26,910 nucleotides of DNA from JBBSWB01 sp038046465 (GCA_038046465.1 JBBSWB010000001.1:1-26910); one strand, 5' to 3'. Positions 15,963 through 24,372 are shown, counted from the first letter of the stretch. Notes: a model not told the origin generated them from the letters alone. A program made the numbers and translations.

Positions 15963-17165
15963 TTATTCAAATTCTTTCTTATGTGTATATCGGTAGCCAA
16001 TATAAATTCCGGCCAGTGCCAGAATTCCCAGTAAGGCCCCTATAATTACCCATAAAGTTCCATTTCCACCAGAACCGGCAGCATTTCCAACTAAAGCAGC
16101 ATTCATATTTCCGCTGCTGACATCTTTAAATTCTTCGTCGGTAAGCAATTCAACTTCAAAGGTTTTTTGTTCCATACGGTAACTGTTCCAGAAGTTTACC
16201 ACCATTTCAAAGACATATTTTCCTTCTTCTTTTCCCCTGGCATCAAAATAATCATTGATGCGTTTAACCATTTCTCCTTCAATATCAACCGATTTAGTCC
16301 TAAATTGGTCAACCTTTTGGTCATCTTTTTTGATTTCTACATCAACATAAACGTTTTCTACTTTTTGATTCCATTTATTGAGCAGTTCCATTGCATACTG
16401 GTTAATTTTATCAGCAATAAAATATTTGTCGAAATAAGTTATGTCCACTTCCGGTCTGCCCACCAATAGTTTTTGGATCACTTCTACCTGCTGATCGTCA
16501 TACTTAGTCACGGCAGAAACTTCAAATTCCCCCAATTCAAAGACGTCTCGAGAAACCTCTGCCGACAATAGTTTGTTTTCTTTTTTTTGCAAGGTGGTGG
16601 TTTCAGTTTCTAATATCTGTTGTTTCTGCTCTTTATCATTGACATAAAAAGTAGTTTTGATTTGGTTGATATCTAATTTACCTAAATTCTCTACTTCGGA
16701 AACAAATTTAATAGTATTGCTTTGCTCATGGAAATTAAGTTTGGCTTTAATGTATTTGTCTGGATAAGGGCCTTCTACAATTATTTTATGCTTGAGCACG
16801 ATTTTGGAAGAGATCACATTTGAACCTGCACCAGTTAATTTTTCTTCAACGACAATATTCGCAGTAGAGATTCCTGGGGGGATATTCTCTGGAAGATGCA
16901 CTTCAAATTCAACAACTTTAGCTTCATCATCGCTACGGAAAGAAAGCGTTTTTTCAGTTAAAGTTACATATTCGCTCATTTCTCCGTCTACATAAATATC
17001 GACGGCAAATTCCCTGCCTTCATTGTTAACAATCCAAAAGGTTTCGGAGTAATCGTGGCCATTTTCAGAAATTAAAGTGGTCTTGGCCGGCCGGATGCCG
17101 ATAGCCATCACTAATTGAACGGCCAGCAAAAGTACAACTGCCCAGGCGATTATTTTTTGATTCAT
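15963..17165 (-). CDS. Secreted, C-terminally anchored beta-domain protein
   Basis: A 400-residue protein. Residues 1-22 are a clear signal peptide ending near QLVMA. The body is beta-rich and looks like consecutive Ig-like or CARDB-like modules (for example FWIVNNEGREFAVDIYVDGE and FEVHLPENIPPGISTANIVV). Residues about 370-393 (LWVIIGALLGILALAGIYIGY) form a single transmembrane helix with a short basic cytoplasmic tail. It should sit on the outer face of the membrane, like archaeal COG1470-type or S-layer-associated proteins. Function is not assigned. It is a single gene: upstream is a 135-nt region with a hairpin of the ATGCACAAAAA family, downstream it converges with dnaJ. Confidence 0.8.
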   Translation of the reverse strand: MNQKIIAWAVVLLLAVQLVMAIGIRPAKTTLISENGHDYSETFWIVNNEGREFAVDIYVDGEMSEYVTLTEKTLSFRSDDEAKVVEFEVHLPENIPPGISTANIVVEEKLTGAGSNVISSKIVLKHKIIVEGPYPDKYIKAKLNFHEQSNTIKFVSEVENLGKLDINQIKTTFYVNDKEQKQQILETETTTLQKKENKLLSAEVSRDVFELGEFEVSAVTKYDDQQVEVIQKLLVGRPEVDITYFDKYFIADKINQYAMELLNKWNQKVENVYVDVEIKKDDQKVDQFRTKSVDIEGEMVKRINDYFDARGKEEGKYVFEMVVNFWNSYRMEQKTFEVELLTDEEFKDVSSGNMNAALVGNAAGSGGNGTLWVIIGALLGILALAGIYIGYRYTHKKEFE

Positions 17166-17198
17166 CTTTTTTAATATTCTATTAGCCTTATTCTTTTT

Positions 17199-17230
17199 TT
17201 ATGCACAAAAATGTCGCAACATTTTTATGA
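17199..17230. repeat. Second copy of the ATGCACAAAAA hairpin family
   Basis: AAAAATGT (17207-17214) and ACATTTTT (17219-17226) form a perfect 8-bp stem with loop CGCA. It is preceded by TTATGCACAAAAA, identical to the start of the hairpin cluster at 8031. The plus strand reads ATG...TGA as the nonapeptide MHKNVATFL, close to the start of the 8033 frame (MHKNASFL). It lies upstream of the membrane protein at 15963-17165. The rest of 17166-17300 shows only AT-rich sequence. Confidence 0.7.
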
Positions 17231-17300
17231 TATTTCTTGATTTAGTTTATCTTGTTTGGTTTATTTATCTTTTTAATATTAATCTATCTTAATCTACTTT

Positions 17301-20300
17301 TTATCCCCAGATTGTAAAGGTAATCGTTGATGTTTTTAATCCCGGCGGTTCGTCGGTGGGAACGGTCAAATTTAAATCCATTAGGAAGTCATCGTGAATA
17401 TCGCGCCAATTTAAATCGGCAACATTGACCGAAACGTTGATACTGCTCATATTAACATAATTCATTGTCGATATTGTTGTGTTAAATGACCCCGTTTCAT
17501 TTGCCCGGATTTTATACATGTAGTTGGAAGCATTAATACTGGCGGAACTAAAATACTCGGTTCCATTAATGCTGATGTTCATAAAAATATTTCCTGCGTT
17601 TTCTCCCCAGAATGGCGGAGGGGTGTTATCGGTGGTGTTTTCTTTTGCTCCGGGCAAGAGCGAACCAAAGGCCACGATGCTGGTAGGCAGGGTAAAGGAA
17701 AGATAGGACTGCACGGTAAAGTTGTTGACTGCTGAATAATCTCCGTATCCGCTGCTGTCATTAGCTTTTACCCGCCAATAATATAATGTGTCTACAGCTA
17801 ATTCGGTCGGGATAGGGAAAGTTACATTCCCTTGGTTGACTGCAACAATACTAGTTTCATTCACTTCTAAATTGTTGAAAGCCATATTGTCATCGATTTC
17901 TAAATTATAACTTATCGCATCGCCATTAGGATCAATTGAAGTATTCCAGATAAAAGCCAGAGTCCGGTTAGTGGTTATGGTATTATTTGGGGGGTAAGTT
18001 AAAACCGGAGCGGGCGGTAACTGGTTTATGATTTGAACAGTATTTGAGTAAGCACCAATTCCATCTTCTAATCCGTCATTGGGAGTGATGGAAACATTCC
18101 AGTATTCNNNNNNNNNNNNNNNNNNNNNNNNNNNNNNNNNNNNNNNNNNNNNNNNNNNNNNNNNNNNNNNNNNNNNNNNNNNNNNNNNNNNNNNNNNNNN
18201 NNNNNNNAAGTTTACATCAGTATCATTAGTCGCTAAATTAGTTGTGTTTAAGATCGGTGTGCCCTGGGTAGGCACAGCGTTTAGAATTGTCAAGGAATTG
18301 GAAGTAAGCATTGCTCCATCATACCAACCATCGTTAGGAGTTCCCTGTACCGACCAGATATCGCTTCTGATGGTTTCATTATCGTCTAATTTGTAAGTTT
18401 GGTTTTGGTATAAGTTCCAAATTTGATCAGCAGATAAAGAGCGGTTAAAGATAAAAAATTCGTCAATAGTTCCATTAAAAACTTGGGCAGCATCGTCAGC
18501 AATATCTCCTCTTCGACCAATAACAAAATCTTGGGAGGTTAAATTAGGTATACTGGTTTCAGCATTACTAGCTTTTAGTTTACCGTTAACATAAAGGTTT
18601 ACTGTTGCTCCGTCATAAGTGGCCGCAACGTGGGACCAAACATCAGCAGTTATTGCTGAAGAAGCAGTGGCTCTTGCTCCAGTTGTTCCGCCACTTCCGT
18701 CTCCAGTATGTCCGGTCCAGCCGATCGAGACATCATTAGTACTTAAATATATTGATGGTGTTAAAATAAATGCATCTCCGTTATAAGCCTTTCCGCAGAC
18801 ATATTGTGAAGTCTTTAAAGGGCCTTTAGGTTTAATCCACATTGCAAATGTAAACACCTTCGACAGATTAAGATGTTTAGAATCAATTATGTTGATATAC
18901 GAAGTAGTTCCGTTGAATTCATATGCGCCTTTTCCGTCAAAGCCACCAGTATAATTCCAAAAGGCGCCGCGTTGTTCAGACCCATTATTACTGTATCCGG
19001 AATAATCCCAGGCGTTATTTATGGCGGTGTTATTAACTCCTTCAAAGGGCATATTTAAGACAGTAATGGAAGTACCATTTCTTAACCAATTATAAATAAC
19101 TTTTACACTATCTCCATTGGTATCACTAACGCTGGCGTTAGCAGTTAAATTTCTGAAGGTATCATTTCTAAGCAGGTTAGTTGAATTTAAGGTTAACGTA
19201 TTAAGAGTTGGGGGATTATTTCTAGCGAAGATGTATAATGAATTATTAGCTAACACGGTGTCATTTATGGTCAAACTGCTGTTAAATCTGTAGTTAGCAT
19301 CATCTCCCAAGCTGATCCCGCTCCAAATAGTTGGATCGGCATCAGTATGGCTGGCCACTTTTCCATGCTGGAGGTAAATAGTTCCATTTTCAAACAAAAC
19401 CGCTTCTGTTTGAACTTTTCCATCATTATTATAATAGGTACTATCCCAACGGAAGACTGCATATCTATTTGGTGCGCTTCCTTGATTAGTGCAAATATAT
19501 TCGTTGTTGGCAGCATCATCACCCAAATCCTGCCAGAGAGCAGCAATGTTCTGTTCAGATTGCATCTCTGTATCCGAAGGATTAAAATCAGAAGCAGGAT
19601 CGTTCCAGCTCAGCCTGCCATTAGTATCCATGTAAATAGGCATGGGATCACCAGAAGAATTTGTCGCCGATTTTACTTGGTTAAAGTAAGGGAAGGCAAA
19701 TCCAAGGCTTGCCTGATATACTCCATCGTCCCCATTGCCGTTGAGTAGGGTTCCGGCAGCAGTATTACAACTCGTAGTCGTACCAGCTACGTTGTATGAA
19801 CCAGAAGTGTTAGTTACATTGTAATAAGCATTTCCTGCTGAAGTTACTGTCGTGATTCCTAAGAAACCTTCTATAAACATATCTCTGGATTTATCCTTAA
19901 CCGATCCGTTTTTTTCTTTGGTAATATTTTCTGTAACAATGGTTTTATTTATGGATAAATTTAAGGGCAAACTTACGGATAAATTTACTGGCAAGATTTT
20001 TTCTGCTGCTGGTTCAGATTGGTTTATCTCGGCTGTTTCATTAACAATAATCTGTTCTGGTGTTTCTTCGACAGGCGGAATTATAACTGGTGTTTCTGCA
20101 TTAATTTCGTCATTAACTATACTGCTTTCATTTATTATTGCTGGTTCTTTAATTGGAGTAGTTTCGCAAATCTCTTCCGTATTACAGTTCTCAACTATTT
20201 CCGTCGTGCAAACATCGTTTTCTGCATTACTTTCATTATTGTTGATCGTTTCATCATTGATAATAGTTTCATTTTGGTTAGTTGCTTCATCCAAAACTTG

Positions 20301-21311
20301 CAGACAGGATTCTGAACAGGTTTCTACAGTTTCCGGTTTACAAATTACTGAACATTCGCTAATACAAACTTCCCTTACCGCCCCATTAATCTTTTCTTCT
20401 TGGCAGACCGGTAAACATTCTTCTTGACAGGTTTCGGTAGTTTCATTAATACAAGTTGGAATACATTCGGGTAGTGAAGGAAGCGTTAAAGATGGCGGTG
20501 AAGGTGGAGTCTGCGGCGAAGTTGAAACATTAGTACAAGAAACAATAGATTCATTTTTACAAACGGTAACTTGGGTGCAAATTTTTTCTTCTAGAGCAGT
20601 TTCTTCAATCGGCAAAGTGCCTATAGCTGCACCAGTTAAAGAACTACTAGTTCCAGTGCTTCCCGAGAAAAACCTACGTAAAAAGGCAGAGAGCGAAGTT
20701 AAAATCGAATCTGGTTCTTTCTCTGAGCCTTCTTGCTGATTTAAATTTTCTGGCTGAGCAGAATTTTCTGTTTGAACCTCGGGCAAAGTCTGAAGGTCCT
20801 GCGAACCGATCTCGGTTAAATTAGAATGTGCAGATGCACCAGAAATTGCGCTTAAGTCAGGATTTAAACTTACTATTGCAAACAGGGAAAGGATAATCAA
20901 TAACAAAACCGAAAAGACGATAGTAACCTTAATTCGTTGAGCTCCTTGCTGCTGTTGTGCTGTTTGTAAACTATTTAGCCGAGCATCAATAAGTTGTAAT
21001 TCGTTGTGTTCTCGAGCTAATTCTTCGTTTTCATACTGCTGTAATTTTTCCAGCTGTCGCTTATCCCGAGAGATAAGTTTAGAAGAACCGGGAGGAATAT
21101 TATTTTTAACATAAGGCGTATTTTTTGCTTTTTTGCTTTTATTCAAAGTTGCTTTGGCTTCATTATTTTTAATTTCTCGTTTTTCTTTAGTTTTGATCTC
21201 CTCTAGCAAAAGATTAGTTCTATTTTGAATGAGTTTTATTTTCCGGATGCGGCCTTCTACTTCGGCTTTAATCTTGTTCAGTTCTTCCGGAGTTTTAAAG
21301 TTATAATTCAT
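17301..21311 (-). CDS. Giant surface protein with LamG domain and cysteine-rich stalk
   Basis: At least 1336 residues, interrupted by a 100-N gap. Order: a cytoplasmic charged coiled coil (1-125); one transmembrane helix (about 128-148); a Ser/Glu-rich stretch; a cysteine-rich segment (about 245-375) with repeated C-x3-C pairs such as CIPTC, CLPVC and CSVIC; an Asn/Glu-rich linker; a beta domain with NITKEK and YMDTNGRLSW; a concanavalin/LamG-type domain (about 745-930; FTFAMWIKP, WSHVAATYDGATVNLYVNG, NGTIDEFFIFNRSLS); then Ig-like repeats with NDGWYDGA and NDGLEDGIGAYSN. Asn-x-Ser/Thr sites are very frequent, suggesting N-glycosylation. It probably mediates adhesion or host contact (inference). 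Its ATG overlaps the stop of the helix-turn-helix gene by 11 nt, implying translational coupling. The true length is uncertain because of the gap. Confidence 0.88.
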   Translation of the reverse strand: MNYNFKTPEELNKIKAEVEGRIRKIKLIQNRTNLLLEEIKTKEKREIKNNEAKATLNKSKKAKNTPYVKNNIPPGSSKLISRDKRQLEKLQQYENEELAREHNELQLIDARLNSLQTAQQQQGAQRIKVTIVFSVLLLIILSLFAIVSLNPDLSAISGASAHSNLTEIGSQDLQTLPEVQTENSAQPENLNQQEGSEKEPDSILTSLSAFLRRFFSGSTGTSSSLTGAAIGTLPIEETALEEKICTQVTVCKNESIVSCTNVSTSPQTPPSPPSLTLPSLPECIPTCINETTETCQEECLPVCQEEKINGAVREVCISECSVICKPETVETCSESCLQVLDEATNQNETIINDETINNNESNAENDVCTTEIVENCNTEEICETTPIKEPAIINESSIVNDEINAETPVIIPPVEETPEQIIVNETAEINQSEPAAEKILPVNLSVSLPLNLSINKTIVTENITKEKNGSVKDKSRDMFIEGFLGITTVTSAGNAYYNVTNTSGSYNVAGTTTSCNTAAGTLLNGNGDDGVYQASLGFAFPYFNQVKSATNSSGDPMPIYMDTNGRLSWNDPASDFNPSDTEMQSEQNIAALWQDLGDDAANNEYICTNQGSAPNRYAVFRWDSTYYNNDGKVQTEAVLFENGTIYLQHGKVASHTDADPTIWSGISLGDDANYRFNSSLTINDTVLANNSLYIFARNNPPTLNTLTLNSTNLLRNDTFRNLTANASVSDTNGDSVKVIYNWLRNGTSITVLNMPFEGVNNTAINNAWDYSGYSNNGSEQRGAFWNYTGGFDGKGAYEFNGTTSYINIIDSKHLNLSKVFTFAMWIKPKGPLKTSQYVCGKAYNGDAFILTPSIYLSTNDVSIGWTGHTGDGSGGTTGARATASSAITADVWSHVAATYDGATVNLYVNGKLKASNAETSIPNLTSQDFVIGRRGDIADDAAQVFNGTIDEFFIFNRSLSADQIWNLYQNQTYKLDDNETIRSDIWSVQGTPNDGWYDGAMLTSNSLTILNAVPTQGTPILNTTNLATNDTDVNXXXXXXXXXXXXXXXXXXXXXXXXXXXXXXXXXXEYWNVSITPNDGLEDGIGAYSNTVQIINQLPPAPVLTYPPNNTITTNRTLAFIWNTSIDPNGDAISYNLEIDDNMAFNNLEVNETSIVAVNQGNVTFPIPTELAVDTLYYWRVKANDSSGYGDYSAVNNFTVQSYLSFTLPTSIVAFGSLLPGAKENTTDNTPPPFWGENAGNIFMNISINGTEYFSSASINASNYMYKIRANETGSFNTTISTMNYVNMSSINVSVNVADLNWRDIHDDFLMDLNLTVPTDEPPGLKTSTITFTIWG
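18108..18207. other. 100-N gap inside the giant surface-protein gene
   Basis: One hundred N interrupt the gene between NLATNDTDVN and EYWNVSITPNDG. Unlike the gap at 14666 its flanks do not overlap. Both flanks belong to a repeated Ig-like unit (compare NSTNLLRNDTF and TPNDGWYDGA elsewhere in the protein), so the assembler probably broke on near-identical repeats. The missing length is unknown, and the apparent open frame across the gap is not evidence for it. Confidence 0.85.
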
Positions 21312-21837
21312 GTTTTACTCGTGCTCTTTTCATTAGTACGGCGACGGAATTGGGGCTTTTCTTAAGCAATCTAGCAATCTGGGGATTAGATAACTGGTGG
21401 ATTTGATGCAAAAAGAAAACGATACTTTCTAATACACTGTAAGAGCGGTCATGAAAAATGGATATGGGCAGGTTATATTTCTCCTTGGTTTTAAGGAACA
21501 TCTGTTTTTTATTCTTCTTTGCCCGCTGATAGGTTGCCCAAACACTTTTTTCATTTCGGCTTAACAATAACCCAATCTCTTTATAGGATAATTTTTCATT
21601 CTCTTTGAGATATTTGCATAACGCTTCTGCTGGCTGTAATGGTAAAGAAAAAATAGAAAGAGGGAGGGTTAGTTCGCTTTTAGCTTCCTGAAATATTTCT
21701 ACCAGCTGATTTAATTCTAAATTCCCCTCGTGTTGGATTTTTTTAAGAACAGTTTTAAGCAGCTGCTGTGAGCCTAAATTAGTTAAAAGTACATCTAACA
21801 GTTCTGGACCCCCTTTTTTAAGTTCACTTTCAGGCAA
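21301..21837 (-). CDS. Tandem helix-turn-helix protein coupled to the surface-protein gene
   Basis: A 178-residue protein with two copies of one motif. Residues 58-107 begin LPLSIF and run through LSYKEIGLLLSRNEKSVW to RAKK. Residues 123-173 begin LPISIF and run through LSNPQIARLLKKSPNSVAV to RAR. Each has the helix-turn-helix spacing of sigma-region-4-like or transposase-type domains. The N-terminal 55 residues are helical. It probably binds DNA, though the substrate is unknown. Its stop overlaps the start of the giant surface protein by 11 nt, so the two are translated together. A TATA box about 30 nt upstream and a dyad between TATA and ATG suggest a nearly leaderless, possibly self-regulated promoter. 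Confidence 0.75.
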   Translation of the reverse strand: MPESELKKGGPELLDVLLTNLGSQQLLKTVLKKIQHEGNLELNQLVEIFQEAKSELTLPLSIFSLPLQPAEALCKYLKENEKLSYKEIGLLLSRNEKSVWATYQRAKKNKKQMFLKTKEKYNLPISIFHDRSYSVLESIVFFLHQIHQLSNPQIARLLKKSPNSVAVLMKRARVKHEL

Positions 21838-21843
21838 ATTCGG

Positions 21844-21871
21844 AGAGAATTAATCTCTAATAGTTTATAAA
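21844..21871 (-). promoter_or_regulatory. Promoter and dyad of the tandem HTH gene
   Basis: TTTATAAA at 21864-21871 is centred about 30 nt before the ATG at 21837. AGAGA (21844-21848) and TCTCT (21854-21858) form an inverted repeat with a 5-nt centre between TATA and start codon, a position where a bound protein would block initiation. Confidence 0.5.
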
Positions 21872-21943
21872 CTTTTGTCTTTTTGGCCTTTGTTTGTTTA
21901 TATTTTTTCCTAGAAATTTCTAATTATTCTTGTTTTAGTTATC

Positions 21944-22005
21944 TTTTTCTCTATTTGTTTACTTTTAATCTTATTATGTTGTATTTTTTCTCTATTTGTT
22001 TACTT
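21944..22005 (+). repeat. 21-nt direct repeat in an intergenic region
   Basis: An identical pyrimidine-rich 21-mer (core CTCTATTTGTTTACTT) occurs at 21944-21964 and 21985-22005, a 41-nt period. It lies between the divergent HTH gene and pyrE, upstream of the pyrE TATA box. The remainder of 21872-22040 is T-rich with no gene. Confidence 0.75.
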
Positions 22006-22043
22006 AATTAGGATGTTTTGTACTGGGTTGTTGAATCATTAAG

Positions 22044-22051
22044 TTTATAAA
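22044..22051 (+). promoter_or_regulatory. TATA box of pyrE
   Basis: TTTATAAA centred about 32 nt before the ATG at 22080, predicting a leader of only a few nucleotides. No Shine-Dalgarno precedes the ATG, which agrees with near-leaderless initiation. Confidence 0.55.
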
Positions 22052-22079
22052 AATTAAGTTCTAGCTATAATTAATAAAA

Positions 22080-22766
22080 ATGGGTGCTTTTAATCGAGAA
22101 TCATTTAACGAATTTGTTTTATACAACAACGTAATCGGTTTTTCTGAGCAGGCAATTAAACTGAAATCTGGAAGAACTTCACACTGGTATGCAGATTGGA
22201 GAAAGGTTACTAGGTATGTTTTTCAGCTAGAACAATTAACTGAATATATTATTGCCTTAACTCACGATTTAGGATTACAGCCGGATTGTTTTTACGGAGT
22301 TCCCGAAGGAGCAACTAAATTGGGAATGATTACCCAATATAATTGGGCTAAACTCTCGCCCAACTACGCTCCCTATAGTCATATTTTGCCTATGAGAAGA
22401 GAAAAACCAAAAGAAGATGAAGCATCAAAAGAAAAATATTTTGTTGGAGAGCCACGAGGAAAAACTATCCTTCTTGAGGACATAACTGCGACAGGCAGTT
22501 CGTTATTGGCCACGATTGATAGTTTGGCTGAAGCAAGAGTGCCTATTATTGCTGCTATTTGTCTTACCGATCGGATGGAATTAAGAGACGACGGCCAAAG
22601 TGTTCAGAAAGCAATCGAATCAAAAAATATTCCTTACTTTGCTTTAAGTAATGCCCTTAAATTGCTGCCTGAAGCATATCAACGATTAAATCCCGGAGAA
22701 CAGGTTGCCAAAGCAATCGAAGAAGAATTTGAGAAGTACGGAATTGAAAAATTAAAATTAAGGTAG
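22080..22766 (+). CDS. pyrE: Orotate phosphoribosyltransferase-like protein
   Basis: A 228-residue type I phosphoribosyltransferase. The PRPP-binding motif is ILLEDITATGSS (130-141), the acidic pair and glycine/serine loop expected for PyrE-type enzymes. The N-terminal SGRTSHWYADWRKV (30-43) resembles the orotate-side loop (SGR...Y.D.R), and LPMRREKPKED (103-113) fits the flexible catalytic loop. The reaction would join orotate and PRPP to give orotidine 5'-phosphate in pyrimidine synthesis. No other pyrimidine gene is present, so use in base salvage cannot be excluded. It is transcribed alone from a near-leaderless promoter and is followed after 123 nt by the ribosomal-protein cluster, which has its own promoter. 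Confidence 0.85.
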   Translation: MGAFNRESFNEFVLYNNVIGFSEQAIKLKSGRTSHWYADWRKVTRYVFQLEQLTEYIIALTHDLGLQPDCFYGVPEGATKLGMITQYNWAKLSPNYAPYSHILPMRREKPKEDEASKEKYFVGEPRGKTILLEDITATGSSLLATIDSLAEARVPIIAAICLTDRMELRDDGQSVQKAIESKNIPYFALSNALKLLPEAYQRLNPGEQVAKAIEEEFEKYGIEKLKLR

Positions 22767-22794
22767 TGGGAGAAAGTAATAGCTTTGAGAGGCC

Positions 22795-22883
22795 GGGGCG
22801 ATTAGTTGTAAATACAACCGTAATCTTTATAAATAACCCCCTATCCTAGAACAAAACCGCAAACACTACATTATTGTAGGAGG
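22795..22883 (+). promoter_or_regulatory. Promoter and leader of the uL1-uL10-L12 cluster
   Basis: A dyad GATTAGTTGT/ACAAC-CG-TAATC (22800-22825, loop AAAT) abuts a TATA box TTTATAAA (22826-22833). Transcription should start near 22855. The leader contains a hairpin CTACA-TTAT-TGTAG (22866-22879) whose 3' arm touches the Shine-Dalgarno GGAGG (22879-22883). In bacteria and methanogens uL1 represses its own mRNA, so this hairpin is a candidate site, but I cannot see a convincing copy of the rRNA binding site. Confidence 0.5.
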
Positions 22884-22889
22884 TATTTA

Positions 22890-23531
22890 ATGGATAAAGC
22901 TGATGTTCAAAAGGCTCTGGAAGAAATAAAAAAACAGCCGAAAAGAAATTTTACGCAATCTTACGATTTAATTATTAATCTTAAGAACGTAACCGCTGCC
23001 CAGGGTGCGCTTGATTTCTTTGTAACTTTACACCATCCAAAAGGCGATAAAATTAAAGTAGCTGCTTTTGTAGACCAGCAATTAGCTGAACAGGCAAATA
23101 AATTCTGCGATTTGACCATTAAAGAAACTGAATTCTTAAATTATAAAGATCAAAAAAAGGAATTAAAAAAATTAGCCGAAGAATATGATTATTTTATTGC
23201 ACAATCCAATTTAATGTCCAAGATAGCTGCTGTTTTTGGCCGAGTATTAGGAACTAAAGGAAAAATGCCTAACCCTAAATTAGGGTGTGTTGTTCCACCT
23301 AACGCTAACTTAGAGCCGTTGGTTAAGAAGCTCAACACCACCGTGCGCTTAGCAGCAAAAAAAGGAAATAATTTACAATTGATGGTCGGAAAAGAAAGCC
23401 AACCTGAAGAACAAATCATTGAAAATATTTTAGCTGTTTATCAGGCAACTTTAAAACAGCTGCCTAATGAAATGCAGAACGTCAAGAATGTTACTTTAAA
23501 ACTAACGATGGGCAAACCCGTAAAAATCTAA
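22890..23531 (+). CDS. rpl1: Large-subunit ribosomal protein uL1
   Basis: A 213-residue archaeal uL1, the normal length. The N-terminus MDKADVQKALEEIKKQPKRN and the block RVLGTKGKMPNPKLGCVVPP are characteristic, the latter lying in the inter-domain region. uL1 forms the L1 stalk by the ribosomal E site and helps release tRNA. It can also bind its own mRNA as a repressor. GGAGG lies seven bases before the ATG. Only one base separates its stop from the uL10 start, so the two are translated from one mRNA. Confidence 0.97.
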   Translation: MDKADVQKALEEIKKQPKRNFTQSYDLIINLKNVTAAQGALDFFVTLHHPKGDKIKVAAFVDQQLAEQANKFCDLTIKETEFLNYKDQKKELKKLAEEYDYFIAQSNLMSKIAAVFGRVLGTKGKMPNPKLGCVVPPNANLEPLVKKLNTTVRLAAKKGNNLQLMVGKESQPEEQIIENILAVYQATLKQLPNEMQNVKNVTLKLTMGKPVKI

Positions 23532-23532
23532 A

Positions 23533-24372
23533 ATGGTCAGCGACAAAAAGAAAAAACTGGTTCAGGAACTGATAAGCGATATTAAGAATTACCCTATTGT
23601 GGGCGTTGTTAATATGCAAAGTCTTCCTGCTCAACAGCTGCAGACTATGCGCGCTATGCTTAAAAGTAAAAAAGTTAAGATCAGCATGGCCAGAAAAAGA
23701 TTATTATTACGGGCAATTGCCGAATCACAAAAAAATAATATTGGAAAATTAAGCGAAAAAGTTAAAGGAATGCCCGCTTTACTTTTCAGCGAAGACAACC
23801 CTTTTACTCTTTGTGCTATTCTTCAAAAGAATAAATCTGAAGCTCCCGCAAAAGCAGGGCAAGTTGCACCTAAAGATATTATTGTAAAAGCCGGGGCAAC
23901 TAATTTTGCTCCTGGGCCAATCATTTCCGAGTTAGCTGCAGTTGGAATAAAAACTAAAGTGGAATCAGGAAAATTAGCCATCATTGCCGACACCACCGTT
24001 GCTAAAGAAGGAGATATCATTTCCCCTAAATTAGCTGAAACCTTAAAACGATTGGATATTAAGCCCATGGAAATTGGTTTGAATCTGGTTGCAGTATGGG
24101 AAGATGGATTAATCTTTGATGCTAAACAATTACACATTGATGAAAAAGAATATGCTGATAATTTCACTAAAGCAGCAAGTTCAGCTTTGAATCTTGCAGT
24201 TGAGATTGCTTACTTAACTACGGAAACTACCGAGATATTATTACAAAAAGCATTTAGAAATGCAAAAGCAGTGGGAGTGGAAAGTGCTTACATGACTGAT
24301 GAAACTAAAGACGAAATTTTAGCTAAATCAGAACGGGAAGCTCTTTCCGTTAAGAAAGAAGCAAATTTGTAA
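23533..24372 (+). CDS. rpl10: Ribosomal stalk protein uL10 (P0), short form
   Basis: A 279-residue archaeal P0 that anchors L12 dimers to the 23S rRNA. The N-terminal rRNA-binding domain is clear (MQSLPAQQLQTMRAMLKSKK, then KGMPALLFSEDNPFTL), followed by the archaeal/eukaryal insertion with FAPGPIISELAAVGI. The C-terminal helices (NLAVEIAYLTTETTEILLQK) should bind L12. Archaeal P0 is usually about 330-350 residues and ends in an acidic linker and a GLxALFG-type tail that recruits translational GTPases. This protein stops at KKEANL without either, while L12 retains the tail. This may be lineage-specific shortening. Confidence 0.95.
   Translation: MVSDKKKKLVQELISDIKNYPIVGVVNMQSLPAQQLQTMRAMLKSKKVKISMARKRLLLRAIAESQKNNIGKLSEKVKGMPALLFSEDNPFTLCAILQKNKSEAPAKAGQVAPKDIIVKAGATNFAPGPIISELAAVGIKTKVESGKLAIIADTTVAKEGDIISPKLAETLKRLDIKPMEIGLNLVAVWEDGLIFDAKQLHIDEKEYADNFTKAASSALNLAVEIAYLTTETTEILLQKAFRNAKAVGVESAYMTDETKDEILAKSEREALSVKKEANL

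Noticed and set aside
19852..20427. 191-codon plus-strand frame opposite the giant surface gene
   Set aside because: It is the antisense of the Cys/Asn/Glu-rich stalk, giving a Ser/Leu/Ile-rich translation that imitates a membrane protein. No promoter or ribosome site.
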